DNA of 64,000 nt, taken from Microbacterium luteolum. GTDB lineage: Bacteria; Actinomycetota; Actinomycetes; Actinomycetales; Microbacteriaceae. Below the pieces are notes generated by a model. It had not been told where the DNA came from and made no database searches. It saw only the letters and a program-made list of their open reading frames with translations. The stretch covers positions 1,338,950 to 1,402,949 of the forward strand of contig NZ_BAAAUN010000001.1 in the NCBI RefSeq assembly GCF_039533965.1, in the 5' to 3' direction. Below are positions 10,597 through 18,692 of the stretch, in pieces (position 1 is the first letter of the stretch; the number at the start of each line of letters is the position of its first letter). The translations under genes were made by a program, and so were the position numbers.

Positions 10597-11483
10597 TGCA
10601 CGCCACCACTGCCATCGTCACCGGCAAAGCCCCGAAGAGCCGTCCGCGCGGCGGCATGACCAAGAAGCGGCCCGTCGACTGGCTGCTGCTCGCCCTGGTC
10701 GTCGTCGGCGCGCTGCTCGTCATCGCCCCCTTCTACCTCGTCCTGGTGAACTCCTTCAAGTCGCCGGTCGACTACGCGACATCCGGCCCGCTCGCCTTCC
10801 CCGAGACGCTCGACTTCGGCGGCATCGTCAAGTTCTGGGAGCGGGTGAACTTCCCCGAGAAGGTGTGGAACTCCATCTTCATCTCCGGCATCGTCGCGGT
10901 CCTGGCGGTCGTGATCTCGATGCTCAACGCCTTCGCGATCGGCATCGGCCGCATCCGCGGACGCAGCTGGATCGTGCTGCTGTTCCTGATGGCCAACCTG
11001 CTGCCGCAGGAGGCTCTCCTCTACCCGCTGTACTACATGTTCAAGTCGGTCGGCCTGTACGACAACGTGTGGGCGGTGATCATCGTGTTCACGGTCATCC
11101 AGGCCGCCTTCGGCACGTACCTGCTGTCGTCCGTCTACGGCACGTTCCCCAAGGAGATCCTCGAGGCCGCCTCGCTCGACGGCGCGACCCGCTGGCAGAT
11201 CCTGTGGCGGGTCATCTTCCCGATCAGCCGTCCGACCCTGTCGGTGCTGCTCATCTTCTTCTTCATCTGGACGTGGAACGAGTTCCTCATCCCGCTGACG
11301 TTCCTCGCCTCGAACGCGAACCAGACGGTCCCGGTCGCGATCAGCGTGCTGCAGGGCGACCGACTCATGGACGTCACCACCACGAGCGCGTCGGCCCTTC
11401 TCGGCATCATCCCCACGCTCATCTTCTTCCTCATCTTCCAGCGCACGCTGACACGCGGCATCACGGCAGGAGCAGTCAAGTAA
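10596..11483 (+). CDS. CUT1 sugar ABC permease, MalG-like
   Basis: 295 aa. Second permease of the importer, with the EAA loop EILEAASLDGATRWQILWRV and helices typical of MalG-type proteins. Start ATG 10596 overlaps the previous stop codon by one base, and its own stop TAA overlaps the ATG of the alpha-xylosidase gene in TAATG, so the operon is translationally coupled through here. Co-functions with the binding protein and the first permease to import the oligosaccharide that the two downstream glycosidases cut in the cytoplasm. Confidence 0.9.
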   Translation: MHATTAIVTGKAPKSRPRGGMTKKRPVDWLLLALVVVGALLVIAPFYLVLVNSFKSPVDYATSGPLAFPETLDFGGIVKFWERVNFPEKVWNSIFISGIVAVLAVVISMLNAFAIGIGRIRGRSWIVLLFLMANLLPQEALLYPLYYMFKSVGLYDNVWAVIIVFTVIQAAFGTYLLSSVYGTFPKEILEAASLDGATRWQILWRVIFPISRPTLSVLLIFFFIWTWNEFLIPLTFLASNANQTVPVAISVLQGDRLMDVTTTSASALLGIIPTLIFFLIFQRTLTRGITAGAVK

Positions 11484-13717
11484 TGAAGTTCACCGACGGG
11501 TTCTGGCAGCTTCGTCCCGGCGTCACTGCGCTGCACGCGCAGGAGGCGTACGACATCGTGGAGACGGATGACACCCCCGATGGCCCCGGCATCGTCATCA
11601 CGGCTCCGACGATGGTGATCGCCAAGCGCGGCGATGTGCTCAACCGCGCCGTGCTGACCACGACGCTCTCCTCCCCTGCCGAGGGGGTGATCCGCGTGCG
11701 GATCGCGCATCACTCCGGCGGCCGATGGCACGGCGGGTTCACGCTCCCCGGAGCGGCGGCCAGCACGGCATCCGTCGCTGTCTCGGATGCCGGCGGCGTC
11801 GTGGACGCCGGCGCGCTCGTGGCCCGCATCGCACCCGGCGCTCCGTGGAACCTGTCGTTCGAGGTCGACGGCCGTCGGGTCACCGGCAGCGGGCACAAGG
11901 CGCAGGGGTACATCCAGCTCGCCCCAGCAGCCCAGGTCGATCAGGGCATCGTGTCCAATGCCCGCCAGGGCGGGACCGCACCGGCCGCAACCGCCTTCGT
12001 CCACGAGCAGCTCGACCTCGGCGTCGGCGAGCACATCTACGGACTCGGCGAGCGCTTCGGTCCGCTGGTCAAGAACGGCCAGACCGTCGAGATCTGGAAC
12101 GCCGACGGCGGAACCTCGAGCGAACAGGCCTACAAGAACGTGCCGTTCCATCTGTCCGATCGCGGATACGGCGTCCTGGTGAACGACCCGGGCCACGTCT
12201 CCTACGAGATCGGCTCCGAGGCCGTCGAACGCGTGCAGTTCTCGGTGTCGGGCGAGGTGCTGGAGTACTTCGTGATCGCCGGACCGACCCCCAAGGACGT
12301 GATCGGACGCTACACGGCGCTCACCGGGCGGCCGCCGATCGTGCCGGCCTGGTCGTACGGACTCTGGCTCTCGACGAGCTTCACGACCGACTACGACGAG
12401 CAGACCGTGAACTCGTTCATCGACGAGATGGCCGCCCGTGAGCTGCCGGTGTCGGTCTTCCACTTCGACTGCTTCTGGATGCGCGAGTTCAACTGGTGCG
12501 ACTTCGAGTGGGACCCGCGGGTCTTCGCCGACCCGGAGGGCATGCTCGGGCGCCTGCACGACAAGGACCTCCGCGTCTGCGTGTGGATCAACCCGTACAT
12601 CGCGCAGCGCTCGGCACTCTTCCGCGAAGCGGCGGATCAGGGTTTCCTCGTGAAGCGGGCAGACGGATCCGTCTGGCAGTGGGACCTCTGGCAGGCGGGC
12701 ATGGGGCTCGTCGACTTCACGAATCCCGACGCCACGGCCTGGTACCAGTCGAAGCTCCGCGCGCTGATCGACCAGGGGGTCGACTGCTTCAAGACGGACT
12801 TCGGCGAGCGCATCCCCACCGACGTCGTCTGGGCGGACGGCTCCGACCCCGAGCGCATGCACAACCTCTACACGGAGCTCTACAACCGCGCCGTGTTCGA
12901 GGTGCTCACCGACGCCCGCGGCGAGGGCGAAGCGGTGCTGTTCGCGCGGTCGGCGACCGCGGGAGGGCAGAGCATGCCCGTGCACTGGGGCGGCGACTCG
13001 ACCTCGACGTTCACGTCGATGGCCGAGACTCTGCGTGGCGGCCTGTCGCTCGCGCTGAGCGGCTTCGCGTTCTGGAGCCATGACATCGGCGGGTTCGAGG
13101 GCACGCCGGATGCCGCCGTGTTCAAGCGCTGGACCGCGTTCGGCCTGCTCGGCTCGCATTCGCGCTTCCACGGGTCGAGTTCGTACCGCGTGCCGTGGGC
13201 GTTCGACGACGAGGCCGTCGAGGTGACGCGTCGGTTCACGCATCTGAAGATGCGACTCATGCCGTACCTCTACCAGCAGGGTCTGGATGCCGCGGCGTCG
13301 GGTACTCCGTTGATGCGGCCGATGATGATGGAGTTCCCGGACGACCCGGCCACCGCCTACCTCGACCGGCAGTACATGCTGGGGTCGAGCCTGCTGGTGG
13401 CCCCGGTGTTCTCGGCGGACGGGTCCGTCGACTTCTACCTGCCGTCGGGCGAGTGGACGTCGCTGCTCACCGGCGAGACCGTCACCGGCGGCTCATGGCG
13501 GCGGGAGACCCACGGCTTCGATTCCCTGCCGCTGTACGTGCGCCCGGGGACCGCACTCCCCTGGGGCGCCCGCATCGACAGCCCTGAGTACGATTACCAC
13601 GACGGACTGCAGCTGCGGGTCTTCGCCGGCGGCGCGGGAGCCGCCTCGGTGACCGTGACCAGCCCCGACGGACGCGCCATCACGTACGACGTCGACCTCG
13701 AGGAGATCACCGGATGA
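11483..13717 (+). CDS. yicI: Alpha-xylosidase, GH31 (YicI type)
   Basis: 744 aa. Removes terminal alpha-1,6-linked xylose from isoprimeverose and related xyloglucan oligosaccharides with retention of configuration. The catalytic nucleophile is D439 in [15 protein letters not shown] and the acid/base is D505 in [10 protein letters not shown]. The stretch around the nucleophile, including GSDPERMHN, is the signature that separates YicI alpha-xylosidases from ordinary GH31 alpha-glucosidases. There is no signal peptide, so it is cytoplasmic and acts after import. Start ATG 11483 overlaps the permease stop; the gene overlaps the GH1 start by 4 bp (ATGA). Confidence 0.9.
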   Translation: MKFTDGFWQLRPGVTALHAQEAYDIVETDDTPDGPGIVITAPTMVIAKRGDVLNRAVLTTTLSSPAEGVIRVRIAHHSGGRWHGGFTLPGAAASTASVAVSDAGGVVDAGALVARIAPGAPWNLSFEVDGRRVTGSGHKAQGYIQLAPAAQVDQGIVSNARQGGTAPAATAFVHEQLDLGVGEHIYGLGERFGPLVKNGQTVEIWNADGGTSSEQAYKNVPFHLSDRGYGVLVNDPGHVSYEIGSEAVERVQFSVSGEVLEYFVIAGPTPKDVIGRYTALTGRPPIVPAWSYGLWLSTSFTTDYDEQTVNSFIDEMAARELPVSVFHFDCFWMREFNWCDFEWDPRVFADPEGMLGRLHDKDLRVCVWINPYIAQRSALFREAADQGFLVKRADGSVWQWDLWQAGMGLVDFTNPDATAWYQSKLRALIDQGVDCFKTDFGERIPTDVVWADGSDPERMHNLYTELYNRAVFEVLTDARGEGEAVLFARSATAGGQSMPVHWGGDSTSTFTSMAETLRGGLSLALSGFAFWSHDIGGFEGTPDAAVFKRWTAFGLLGSHSRFHGSSSYRVPWAFDDEAVEVTRRFTHLKMRLMPYLYQQGLDAAASGTPLMRPMMMEFPDDPATAYLDRQYMLGSSLLVAPVFSADGSVDFYLPSGEWTSLLTGETVTGGSWRRETHGFDSLPLYVRPGTALPWGARIDSPEYDYHDGLQLRVFAGGAGAASVTVTSPDGRAITYDVDLEEITG

Positions 13718-15153
13718 CCACCCCGCTCACCCCGCGTGACGACTACCGGGGCTCCGGTCTCGTCTTCCCCGAGGGGTTCACGTTCGGCTCCGCCACGGCC
13801 TCGTACCAGATCGAGGGCGCGGCGGCCGAGGACGGGCGCACCCCGTCGATCTGGGACACCTTCAGCAAGACGCCGGGGCGAGTCTGGAACGGCGACACGG
13901 GCGACGTCGCGTGCGATCACTACCACCGTGTCGACGAGGACCTCGATCTGATGAGGGATCTGGGCCTGCACGCCTACCGCTTCTCGATCGCGTGGCCGCG
14001 CATCGTGCCGACGGCTTCCGGCGAGGTCAACCAGGCGGGGGTCGACTTCTACTCGCGCCTCGTCGACGGTCTGCTCGAGCGCGAGATCCGCCCGGTGGCG
14101 ACCCTGTACCACTGGGATCTGCCCCAGTACCTGGAGGACGCCGGCGGCTGGACCTCCCGCGCGACCACCGACGCATTCGAGCGCTACGCCGAGATCATGG
14201 GTGCCGCGCTGGGCGACCGCGTGCACACCTGGACCACGCTCAACGAGCCGTGGTGCTCGGCCTACCTCGGCTACGGGCAGGGCGGGCACGCGCCTGGTCG
14301 GCATGAGCCGGCGTCGGCGCTGGCGGCGGTGCATCACCTGAACCTCGCCCACGGGCGTGCGATCCAGGCGCTGCGGGCGACGTCGAGCGGCGATCCCGAT
14401 TACTCCGTGACCCTCAACTTCCACGTCCTGCGCGGGCAGGGCGACGGCGCCGCTGAGGCCGTGCGGCGCATCGACGCTCTGGCGAACCGCGCCTTCACCG
14501 GGCCGATGCTGCGCGGCGAGTACCCGGCCGATCTGCTGGCCGACACGGCATCCGTCAGCGACTGGGACTTCGTGCAGCAGGACGACCTCGCCACGATCGA
14601 GCAGCCGATCGACGTGCTCGGCGTGAACTACTACTCGACCGCGACCGTGCGGCTCTGGGACGGCATCTCGGAGAAGCAGCAGAACGACGGCCACAAGGGC
14701 GCCGAGGGCGGCACGGCCTGGCCGGGAAGCGACGGCGTCGTGGAGTTCGTGGAGCAGCCGGGACCGTACACGGCGATGGGCTGGAACATCGCGCCCGAGG
14801 GACTCGAGGAGCTGCTCGTGTCGCTGTCGGAGCAGTTCCCGGAGCAGGCACTCATGGTGACGGAGAACGGCGCCGCCTTCGACGACGAGGTCGCGGAGGA
14901 CGGCTCCATCCCCGACCCGGAGCGCACCGACTACCTTCGTCGGCACTTCACCGCCGCGCATCGCGCGCTCGAACGCGGAGTCGACCTGCGCGGCTATTTC
15001 GTGTGGTCGCTGCTCGACAACTTCGAGTGGGGGTACGGCTACGCCAAGCGTTTCGGGATCGTGCGGGTCGACTTCGACACGCTCGAGCGCACCGTGAAGG
15101 ATTCCGGGCACTGGTATCGCGAGCTCGTGCGCACGCGGACGGTGGGCGCCTAG
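13714..15153 (+). CDS. Beta-glucosidase, GH1
   Basis: 479 aa, standard GH1 length. Acid/base E178 in TLNEPW and nucleophile E384 in VTENG are both intact, as is the N-terminal [15 protein letters not shown] typical of the family. Cytoplasmic (no signal). Acts with the alpha-xylosidase: once xylose is removed from an imported xyloglucan fragment, the remaining cello-oligosaccharide or glucoside can be cut to glucose. Last gene of the operon, overlapping the previous one by 4 bp and ending 28 bp before the convergent second LacI gene. No strong terminator was seen in that gap. Confidence 0.9.
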   Translation: MTTPLTPRDDYRGSGLVFPEGFTFGSATASYQIEGAAAEDGRTPSIWDTFSKTPGRVWNGDTGDVACDHYHRVDEDLDLMRDLGLHAYRFSIAWPRIVPTASGEVNQAGVDFYSRLVDGLLEREIRPVATLYHWDLPQYLEDAGGWTSRATTDAFERYAEIMGAALGDRVHTWTTLNEPWCSAYLGYGQGGHAPGRHEPASALAAVHHLNLAHGRAIQALRATSSGDPDYSVTLNFHVLRGQGDGAAEAVRRIDALANRAFTGPMLRGEYPADLLADTASVSDWDFVQQDDLATIEQPIDVLGVNYYSTATVRLWDGISEKQQNDGHKGAEGGTAWPGSDGVVEFVEQPGPYTAMGWNIAPEGLEELLVSLSEQFPEQALMVTENGAAFDDEVAEDGSIPDPERTDYLRRHFTAAHRALERGVDLRGYFVWSLLDNFEWGYGYAKRFGIVRVDFDTLERTVKDSGHWYRELVRTRTVGA

Positions 15154-15181
15154 GACAGGCGCCGGCACTCCCGCCGCGCGC

Positions 15182-16219
15182 TCAGCTCGGCGGAGCCGTC
15201 GACGACCTGACCACGAGTGCCGTGGGGAGCGGCGGCGGGGACTCAGCGTCCTCTTCCCGCAGCAGGGCGAGCAGGGCCTTCACCGCCGCCTCCCCCTTGG
15301 CATCGATGTCCTGGCGCACGGTCGTCAGCGGCGGAGATACGCGCGCCGCGAGCGGATTGTCGTCGAAACCGACCACGGACAGCTGCTCGGGCACGCGGAT
15401 TCCCCGGTCCCGAGCCCGCTCCATCACCTCGAGCGCCGCGAGATCGGAGAAGGCCAGGACGGCGGTCGGCGGATCATCGAGCATCCGATCGACTCGTTCT
15501 CGCAGGACGGCGTCGATATCGAGGGCAGGGGTCCCGACCAGCGTCGGGACGATTCCGGCCTCGTCGAGTGCCCGCATCCATCCGTCCATCCGTGCCGCGA
15601 TGGTGGTCGAAGCGGTCTCGAGGGAGATCTCGGAAGACGGCCGGTTGTCGGCATCGAGGGCATCGACGACCACCGCGATGCGGGAATGCCCCAGCTCGAC
15701 GAGGTGCCGGGCGGCCTGGTACGCGCCGGCGGCGTTGTCGATGCTGATGTCGGGAACTCCGGGGAGGGGCGAACCCTCGACGTTCACGATCGGCAGCCGA
15801 CGCTCCCGCAGCGCCGTGTACGCCGACATCGCCGGCGCGCAGGAGTACACGATGGCGCCGTCCATCGCGATGTCTCGTGCCGGAACGACTCCGGATTCTC
15901 CGGAGGAGTGCAGCAGGACGAGCGAGTACCCCGCGTCGGCGAGCGATCCCGCGACCGCCCGGACGAATCCGACCGCCACGTCATCGGTGAAGGCGTCTCG
16001 CGGCGAGTTCGTCAGGACCATTCCGATGACCCCGGTGCGTCCGCGTGCGAGAGCGCGCGCCGCCGGATCCGGACCCGCGTATCCGAGCTCGTCCGCGGCG
16101 CTCAGGATCCTGGCGCGAAGATCTTCGGAGAGCTGATCGGGTCGGGAGAAGGCGTTCGAGACGGTCATGCGGCTGACCCCCACGTGCTCCGCGATCGTCT
16201 TCAGCGTCACCCGTCCCAC
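15182..16219 (-). CDS. LacI-family transcription regulator
   Basis: 345 aa from GTG 16219, chosen because GGAGGTGG (16232-16225) stands 5 nt upstream; ATG 16240 and starts further out would lie before that ribosome site. Helix-turn-helix VTLKTIAEHVGVSRMTVSNAF followed by a sugar-binding regulatory domain. It faces the GH1 gene tail to tail, so co-regulation of the sugar operon is possible but not shown: its own upstream inverted repeat (TTCTGCC...GGCAGAA) is unlike the operators of the first LacI. Ligand unknown. Confidence 0.85.
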   Translation of the reverse strand: MGRVTLKTIAEHVGVSRMTVSNAFSRPDQLSEDLRARILSAADELGYAGPDPAARALARGRTGVIGMVLTNSPRDAFTDDVAVGFVRAVAGSLADAGYSLVLLHSSGESGVVPARDIAMDGAIVYSCAPAMSAYTALRERRLPIVNVEGSPLPGVPDISIDNAAGAYQAARHLVELGHSRIAVVVDALDADNRPSSEISLETASTTIAARMDGWMRALDEAGIVPTLVGTPALDIDAVLRERVDRMLDDPPTAVLAFSDLAALEVMERARDRGIRVPEQLSVVGFDDNPLAARVSPPLTTVRQDIDAKGEAAVKALLALLREEDAESPPPLPTALVVRSSTAPPS

Positions 16220-16239
16220 CTCGACCACCTCCGCCCCCA

Positions 16240-16257
16240 TTCTGCCCGACGGCAGAA
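16240..16257. promoter_or_regulatory. Inverted repeat upstream of second LacI gene
   Basis: Perfect 7-bp arms TTCTGCC (16240-16246) and GGCAGAA (16251-16257) with a 4-bp spacer, 20 bp before the chosen start of the regulator gene. Candidate autoregulatory operator. I did not see a second copy elsewhere in the window. Confidence 0.4.
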
Positions 16258-16269
16258 CGGAGTCGGGGA

Positions 16270-16512
16270 TCAGCACGGATCGGGGACGCTCGACGCGGTG
16301 ACCGGGCGCGGCGGAGGCTCGACGGCCTCGGCGAGGCGTCGGATGCCGCGTGCCACTTTCGCGCGCACGCGTGCGCGCCATTCCTCCCTCGCGCGTGCGG
16401 CGAAGACCCGGTCCCGCGCACGCATCGCATCGAGGCGTCGCTGGGTGTGCGGGTCGCGTGATGTGGTCCGGCGTTCGGCCTGGACGAGCGCCGCGATCAT
16501 CTGGTGTTCCAT
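16270..16512 (-). CDS. Small basic hypothetical protein, 80 aa
   Basis: Not recognised. 80 aa, very rich in Arg and Ala (REEWRARVRAKVARGIRRLAEA) and probably one long amphipathic helix, ending in a proline-rich tail. ATG 16512 has AGG 4 nt upstream in GAAAGACAGG. It is preceded by two tandem palindromes, one covering a TATAGT -10 box and one near the start of transcription, so it is likely to be under a tight repressor. It could be co-transcribed into the LacI gene 50 bp downstream, although that gene has its own candidate operator. No function is proposed. Confidence 0.5.
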   Translation of the reverse strand: MEHQMIAALVQAERRTTSRDPHTQRRLDAMRARDRVFAARAREEWRARVRAKVARGIRRLAEAVEPPPRPVTASSVPDPC

Positions 16513-16524
16513 GATCCTGTCTTT

Positions 16525-16561
16525 CTGTAGCGGTACAGAAGAGGTTACTATACCGGTACAG
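16525..16561 (-). promoter_or_regulatory. Two tandem palindromic operators over a promoter
   Basis: Site A CTGTAGCGGTACAG (16525-16538) and site B CTATACCGGTACAG (16548-16561) share CTRTASCGGTACAG and are spaced 23 bp start to start, about two helical turns. On the minus strand site B overlaps the -10 TATAGT (16552-16547), and site A covers the predicted start of transcription and leader of the 80-aa gene. The palindrome type suits a TetR-like dimer, but no regulator of that family is adjacent. Confidence 0.55.
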
Positions 16562-16609
16562 AGATCGCCAGTGCTTTCTCGAGATCGATGGTCGCCGGCG
16601 AGCCGACAG

Positions 16610-17425
16610 TCAGCTGCGGTCGTCCGGCTTCCCAGGGCGGCGGCGCGACGTCCATGCCGAGAGAGCGGATGCCGCCACTCCCGCCGCCCGGTCGATCGCC
16701 TCGGCCGAGCGGCTCAACACGTCCTGCGCCGCGTCCTGCCACGCGGGGATCGTGGTCGCCTCCCCCGCCTGCACCTTCGCCGCGTGCTCTGCCACCTCGA
16801 AGGCGCGCTCGAGCTCTGCCACGGCGTCCCGGTACGCGCCGAACGCGGCCGGCGTGACCCTGCCGGTCGCCGCCCGGCGCATCTCCTTCGCATGGTCCGC
16901 CGCACGCAGATACGCGGCCGTCTCCGGTCGCTTGACGTCGGTCATCGCCGGATACCCGATCTGCAGAGCCGGGTCGGTCTCGTAGCGCATCCATCGTGCG
17001 ATCACCGAGTCGTGCTCGGCCTGCAGACGTTCGAGCGGACGAGGAGCGGATGCCGCAGGGATCGCCGCCCGCGCCGCATTCAGCCGCACCTGACGGGCGC
17101 GCACGTCGGCCGCGGCGGCCTTCGCGTCGCGCTCTCTCTCACGCAGCATCCGTCGTGCCGCGGCGACCTGCTCCGCCGACGCGCGCTGCGCCGCACGCTC
17201 GGCCGAGATCCGCGTCAGGTCCGCCCGTGCGATCTTCCATGCCGTCCGTCGCTCCGCCGCGACCTGCTGCGCTGACCGGAGGTCATGACGCGCCGCATCG
17301 ACGGCGAGGCGCCTGCCACTGACTGTGCTGTTGCGTCGGTTCACGCCGATCACCCCCACTGTCCCCACGGCGACCGCGGAAGGCGCGATCCACCACCACT
17401 CGGCGACGAGCAGCAAGGGGTCCAT
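16610..17425 (-). CDS. Membrane-anchored coiled-coil hypothetical protein
   Basis: 271 aa. One N-terminal membrane segment (WWWIAPSAVAVGTVGVIGVN) is followed by a long, charged, Ala/Arg/Glu-rich region from about residue 40 to 130 that looks coiled-coil, then a mixed helical C-terminus. No catalytic motif is visible and I do not recognise the family. ATG 17425 has no ribosome site, and TAGCAT lies exactly 6 nt upstream, indicating a leaderless transcript. It stands apart from its neighbours, between the paired operators and the first palindromic repeat. Confidence 0.6.
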   Translation of the reverse strand: MDPLLLVAEWWWIAPSAVAVGTVGVIGVNRRNSTVSGRRLAVDAARHDLRSAQQVAAERRTAWKIARADLTRISAERAAQRASAEQVAAARRMLRERERDAKAAAADVRARQVRLNAARAAIPAASAPRPLERLQAEHDSVIARWMRYETDPALQIGYPAMTDVKRPETAAYLRAADHAKEMRRAATGRVTPAAFGAYRDAVAELERAFEVAEHAAKVQAGEATTIPAWQDAAQDVLSRSAEAIDRAAGVAASALSAWTSRRRPGKPDDRS

Positions 17426-17472
17426 CCTTCGATGCTACCCAGGGGCAGGTTGCGGCACGCGGGCCCGGGCGG

Positions 17473-17609
17473 CTTCTGCGGCCGATTCCCACCTCGGGGC
17501 GGCCGGTCGGGCCCGCGGGGGTGGGACGGCAGGTTCTGCGGCAGATCCCCCCTTTTGCGGCCAGGTGCGCGCGATGTGGCCGCAGAAGTTGGAGATGGCC
17601 GCAAGAGTT
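17473..17609. repeat. Palindromic extragenic repeat, copy A (with an extra partial unit)
   Basis: The 78-bp unit at 17532-17609 contains an imperfect 15-bp stem (17552-17566 with 17574-17588, reading CTTTTGCGGCC...GGCCGCAGAAG) followed by a third GGCCGCA arm. It aligns without gaps to copy B at 18592-18669, about 61 of 78 positions matching by hand. A further TTCTGCGGC half-unit starts at 17474. The A and B copies bracket the AbiEi/DUF559 gene. Confidence 0.7.
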
Positions 17610-17721
17610 AAGACCGATTCCGTCCTGCACAGTCAGATATTCGGATGGGTTCTCCCCGATCACCGATCGTCTCCGGTCGTAGCGCCACGTGGACGTCACC
17701 GAGCAGGAGCATTCTGGGGCG

Positions 17722-18579
17722 ATGGAACTGACGGAATGGGTCGCCTCGCGGGGCGGTATCGCACATCGGGCGGATGCTGCAGCTCGGGGCTTCTCACCCG
17801 ATCGGGTCCGCGCGGCGATTCGGGCGGGCGCCGTGCGCCGCATCCGAGCGCGATGGATCGCACTCCCCGATGCACCCGCCGATCTGACCGCGGCGGCAAC
17901 GGCATCCGCTCGTCTGACCTGCATCTCGCTCGCGCGACATCGCAGCTGGTGGCTTCCTGATGGGGCCGCATCACGGCTCCACCTGCAGGTCGGCCCCAAC
18001 GCGCACAAGCATCCCGACGATGCCGTCCTGCATTGGGCTGCGCCGCTCGTGGATCGCGGACCTCGAGCGCTCACGGCATCCGTCGAGGATGCGCTCGCGC
18101 ATATCGCGCGGTGCTTCGATCATGAGGATGCGCTCTCGATCTGGGACTCCGCGATCAGGGTGGAGTCACTCGACCTCGAATCCCTGCGCGCGGTGCGATG
18201 GCCGAGCAGTGCCTCGCGCGAACTCGCGGGGACCGTGCGCGGACTGTCGGATTCGGGGATCGAGACTCTATTCGTCGTGCGGCTGAGTTCATGGGGCATA
18301 CCGCTGCGCCAGCAGGTCGTCCTCGCCCGACATCCGGTCGATGTCGTGCTCGGCACCCACCTCGTCGTGCAGATCGACGGCTTCGCACACCACTCCTCCG
18401 CCGCCGAGCGCGGGCGGGATGTGGCCCACGATGCAGAACTCCGCCTGCGGGGCTACACGGTGTTGAGGTTCACGTACGCTCAGATCGTTCACGGATGGGA
18501 CCGCGTCGAGGCGACGATCTCCGCTGCGATCGCGCGCGGACTGCACCTGGCTCCGGCATCACGAGCGCGGCGAGCATGA
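17722..18579 (+). CDS. AbiEi-like winged-helix protein with C-terminal DUF559 (Vsr-like) nuclease domain
   Basis: 285 aa from ATG 17722; GTG 17689 is an in-frame alternative adding 11 residues. The N-terminal 60 residues resemble the AbiEi antitoxin winged-helix domain (VASRGGIAHRADAAARGF). The C-terminal 85 residues (VDVVLGTHLVVQIDG ... HDAELRLRGYTVLRFT) match the DUF559 endonuclease-like fold, with the acidic pair and QID segment of a PD-(D/E)XK core. There is no AbiEii toxin next to it. A CATTCT box 6 nt before the ATG hints at a leaderless mRNA. Flanked on both sides by copies of the same palindromic repeat. Defence or DNA-metabolism role is an inference only. Confidence 0.7.
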   Translation: MELTEWVASRGGIAHRADAAARGFSPDRVRAAIRAGAVRRIRARWIALPDAPADLTAAATASARLTCISLARHRSWWLPDGAASRLHLQVGPNAHKHPDDAVLHWAAPLVDRGPRALTASVEDALAHIARCFDHEDALSIWDSAIRVESLDLESLRAVRWPSSASRELAGTVRGLSDSGIETLFVVRLSSWGIPLRQQVVLARHPVDVVLGTHLVVQIDGFAHHSSAAERGRDVAHDAELRLRGYTVLRFTYAQIVHGWDRVEATISAAIARGLHLAPASRARRA

Positions 18580-18591
18580 CCGCGCCCTCCA

Positions 18592-18669
18592 TGTTCCGCG
18601 GCAGATCCGAACTTCTGCGGCCACATCGCTCGGATGTGGCCGCAGAAGTGGGAGATGGCCGCAGGAATT
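18592..18669. repeat. Palindromic extragenic repeat, copy B
   Basis: Contains a perfect 15-bp stem, CTTCTGCGGCCACAT (18612-18626) with its complement at 18634-18648, closing a 7-nt loop, then GGAGATGGCCGCA as a third arm. Starts 13 bp after the AbiEi/DUF559 stop codon and could also terminate that gene or the facing ABC gene, though neither side has a T tract. Confidence 0.75.
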
Positions 18670-18692
18670 GCCGCGGCCCGGAGCCGGCCTGG

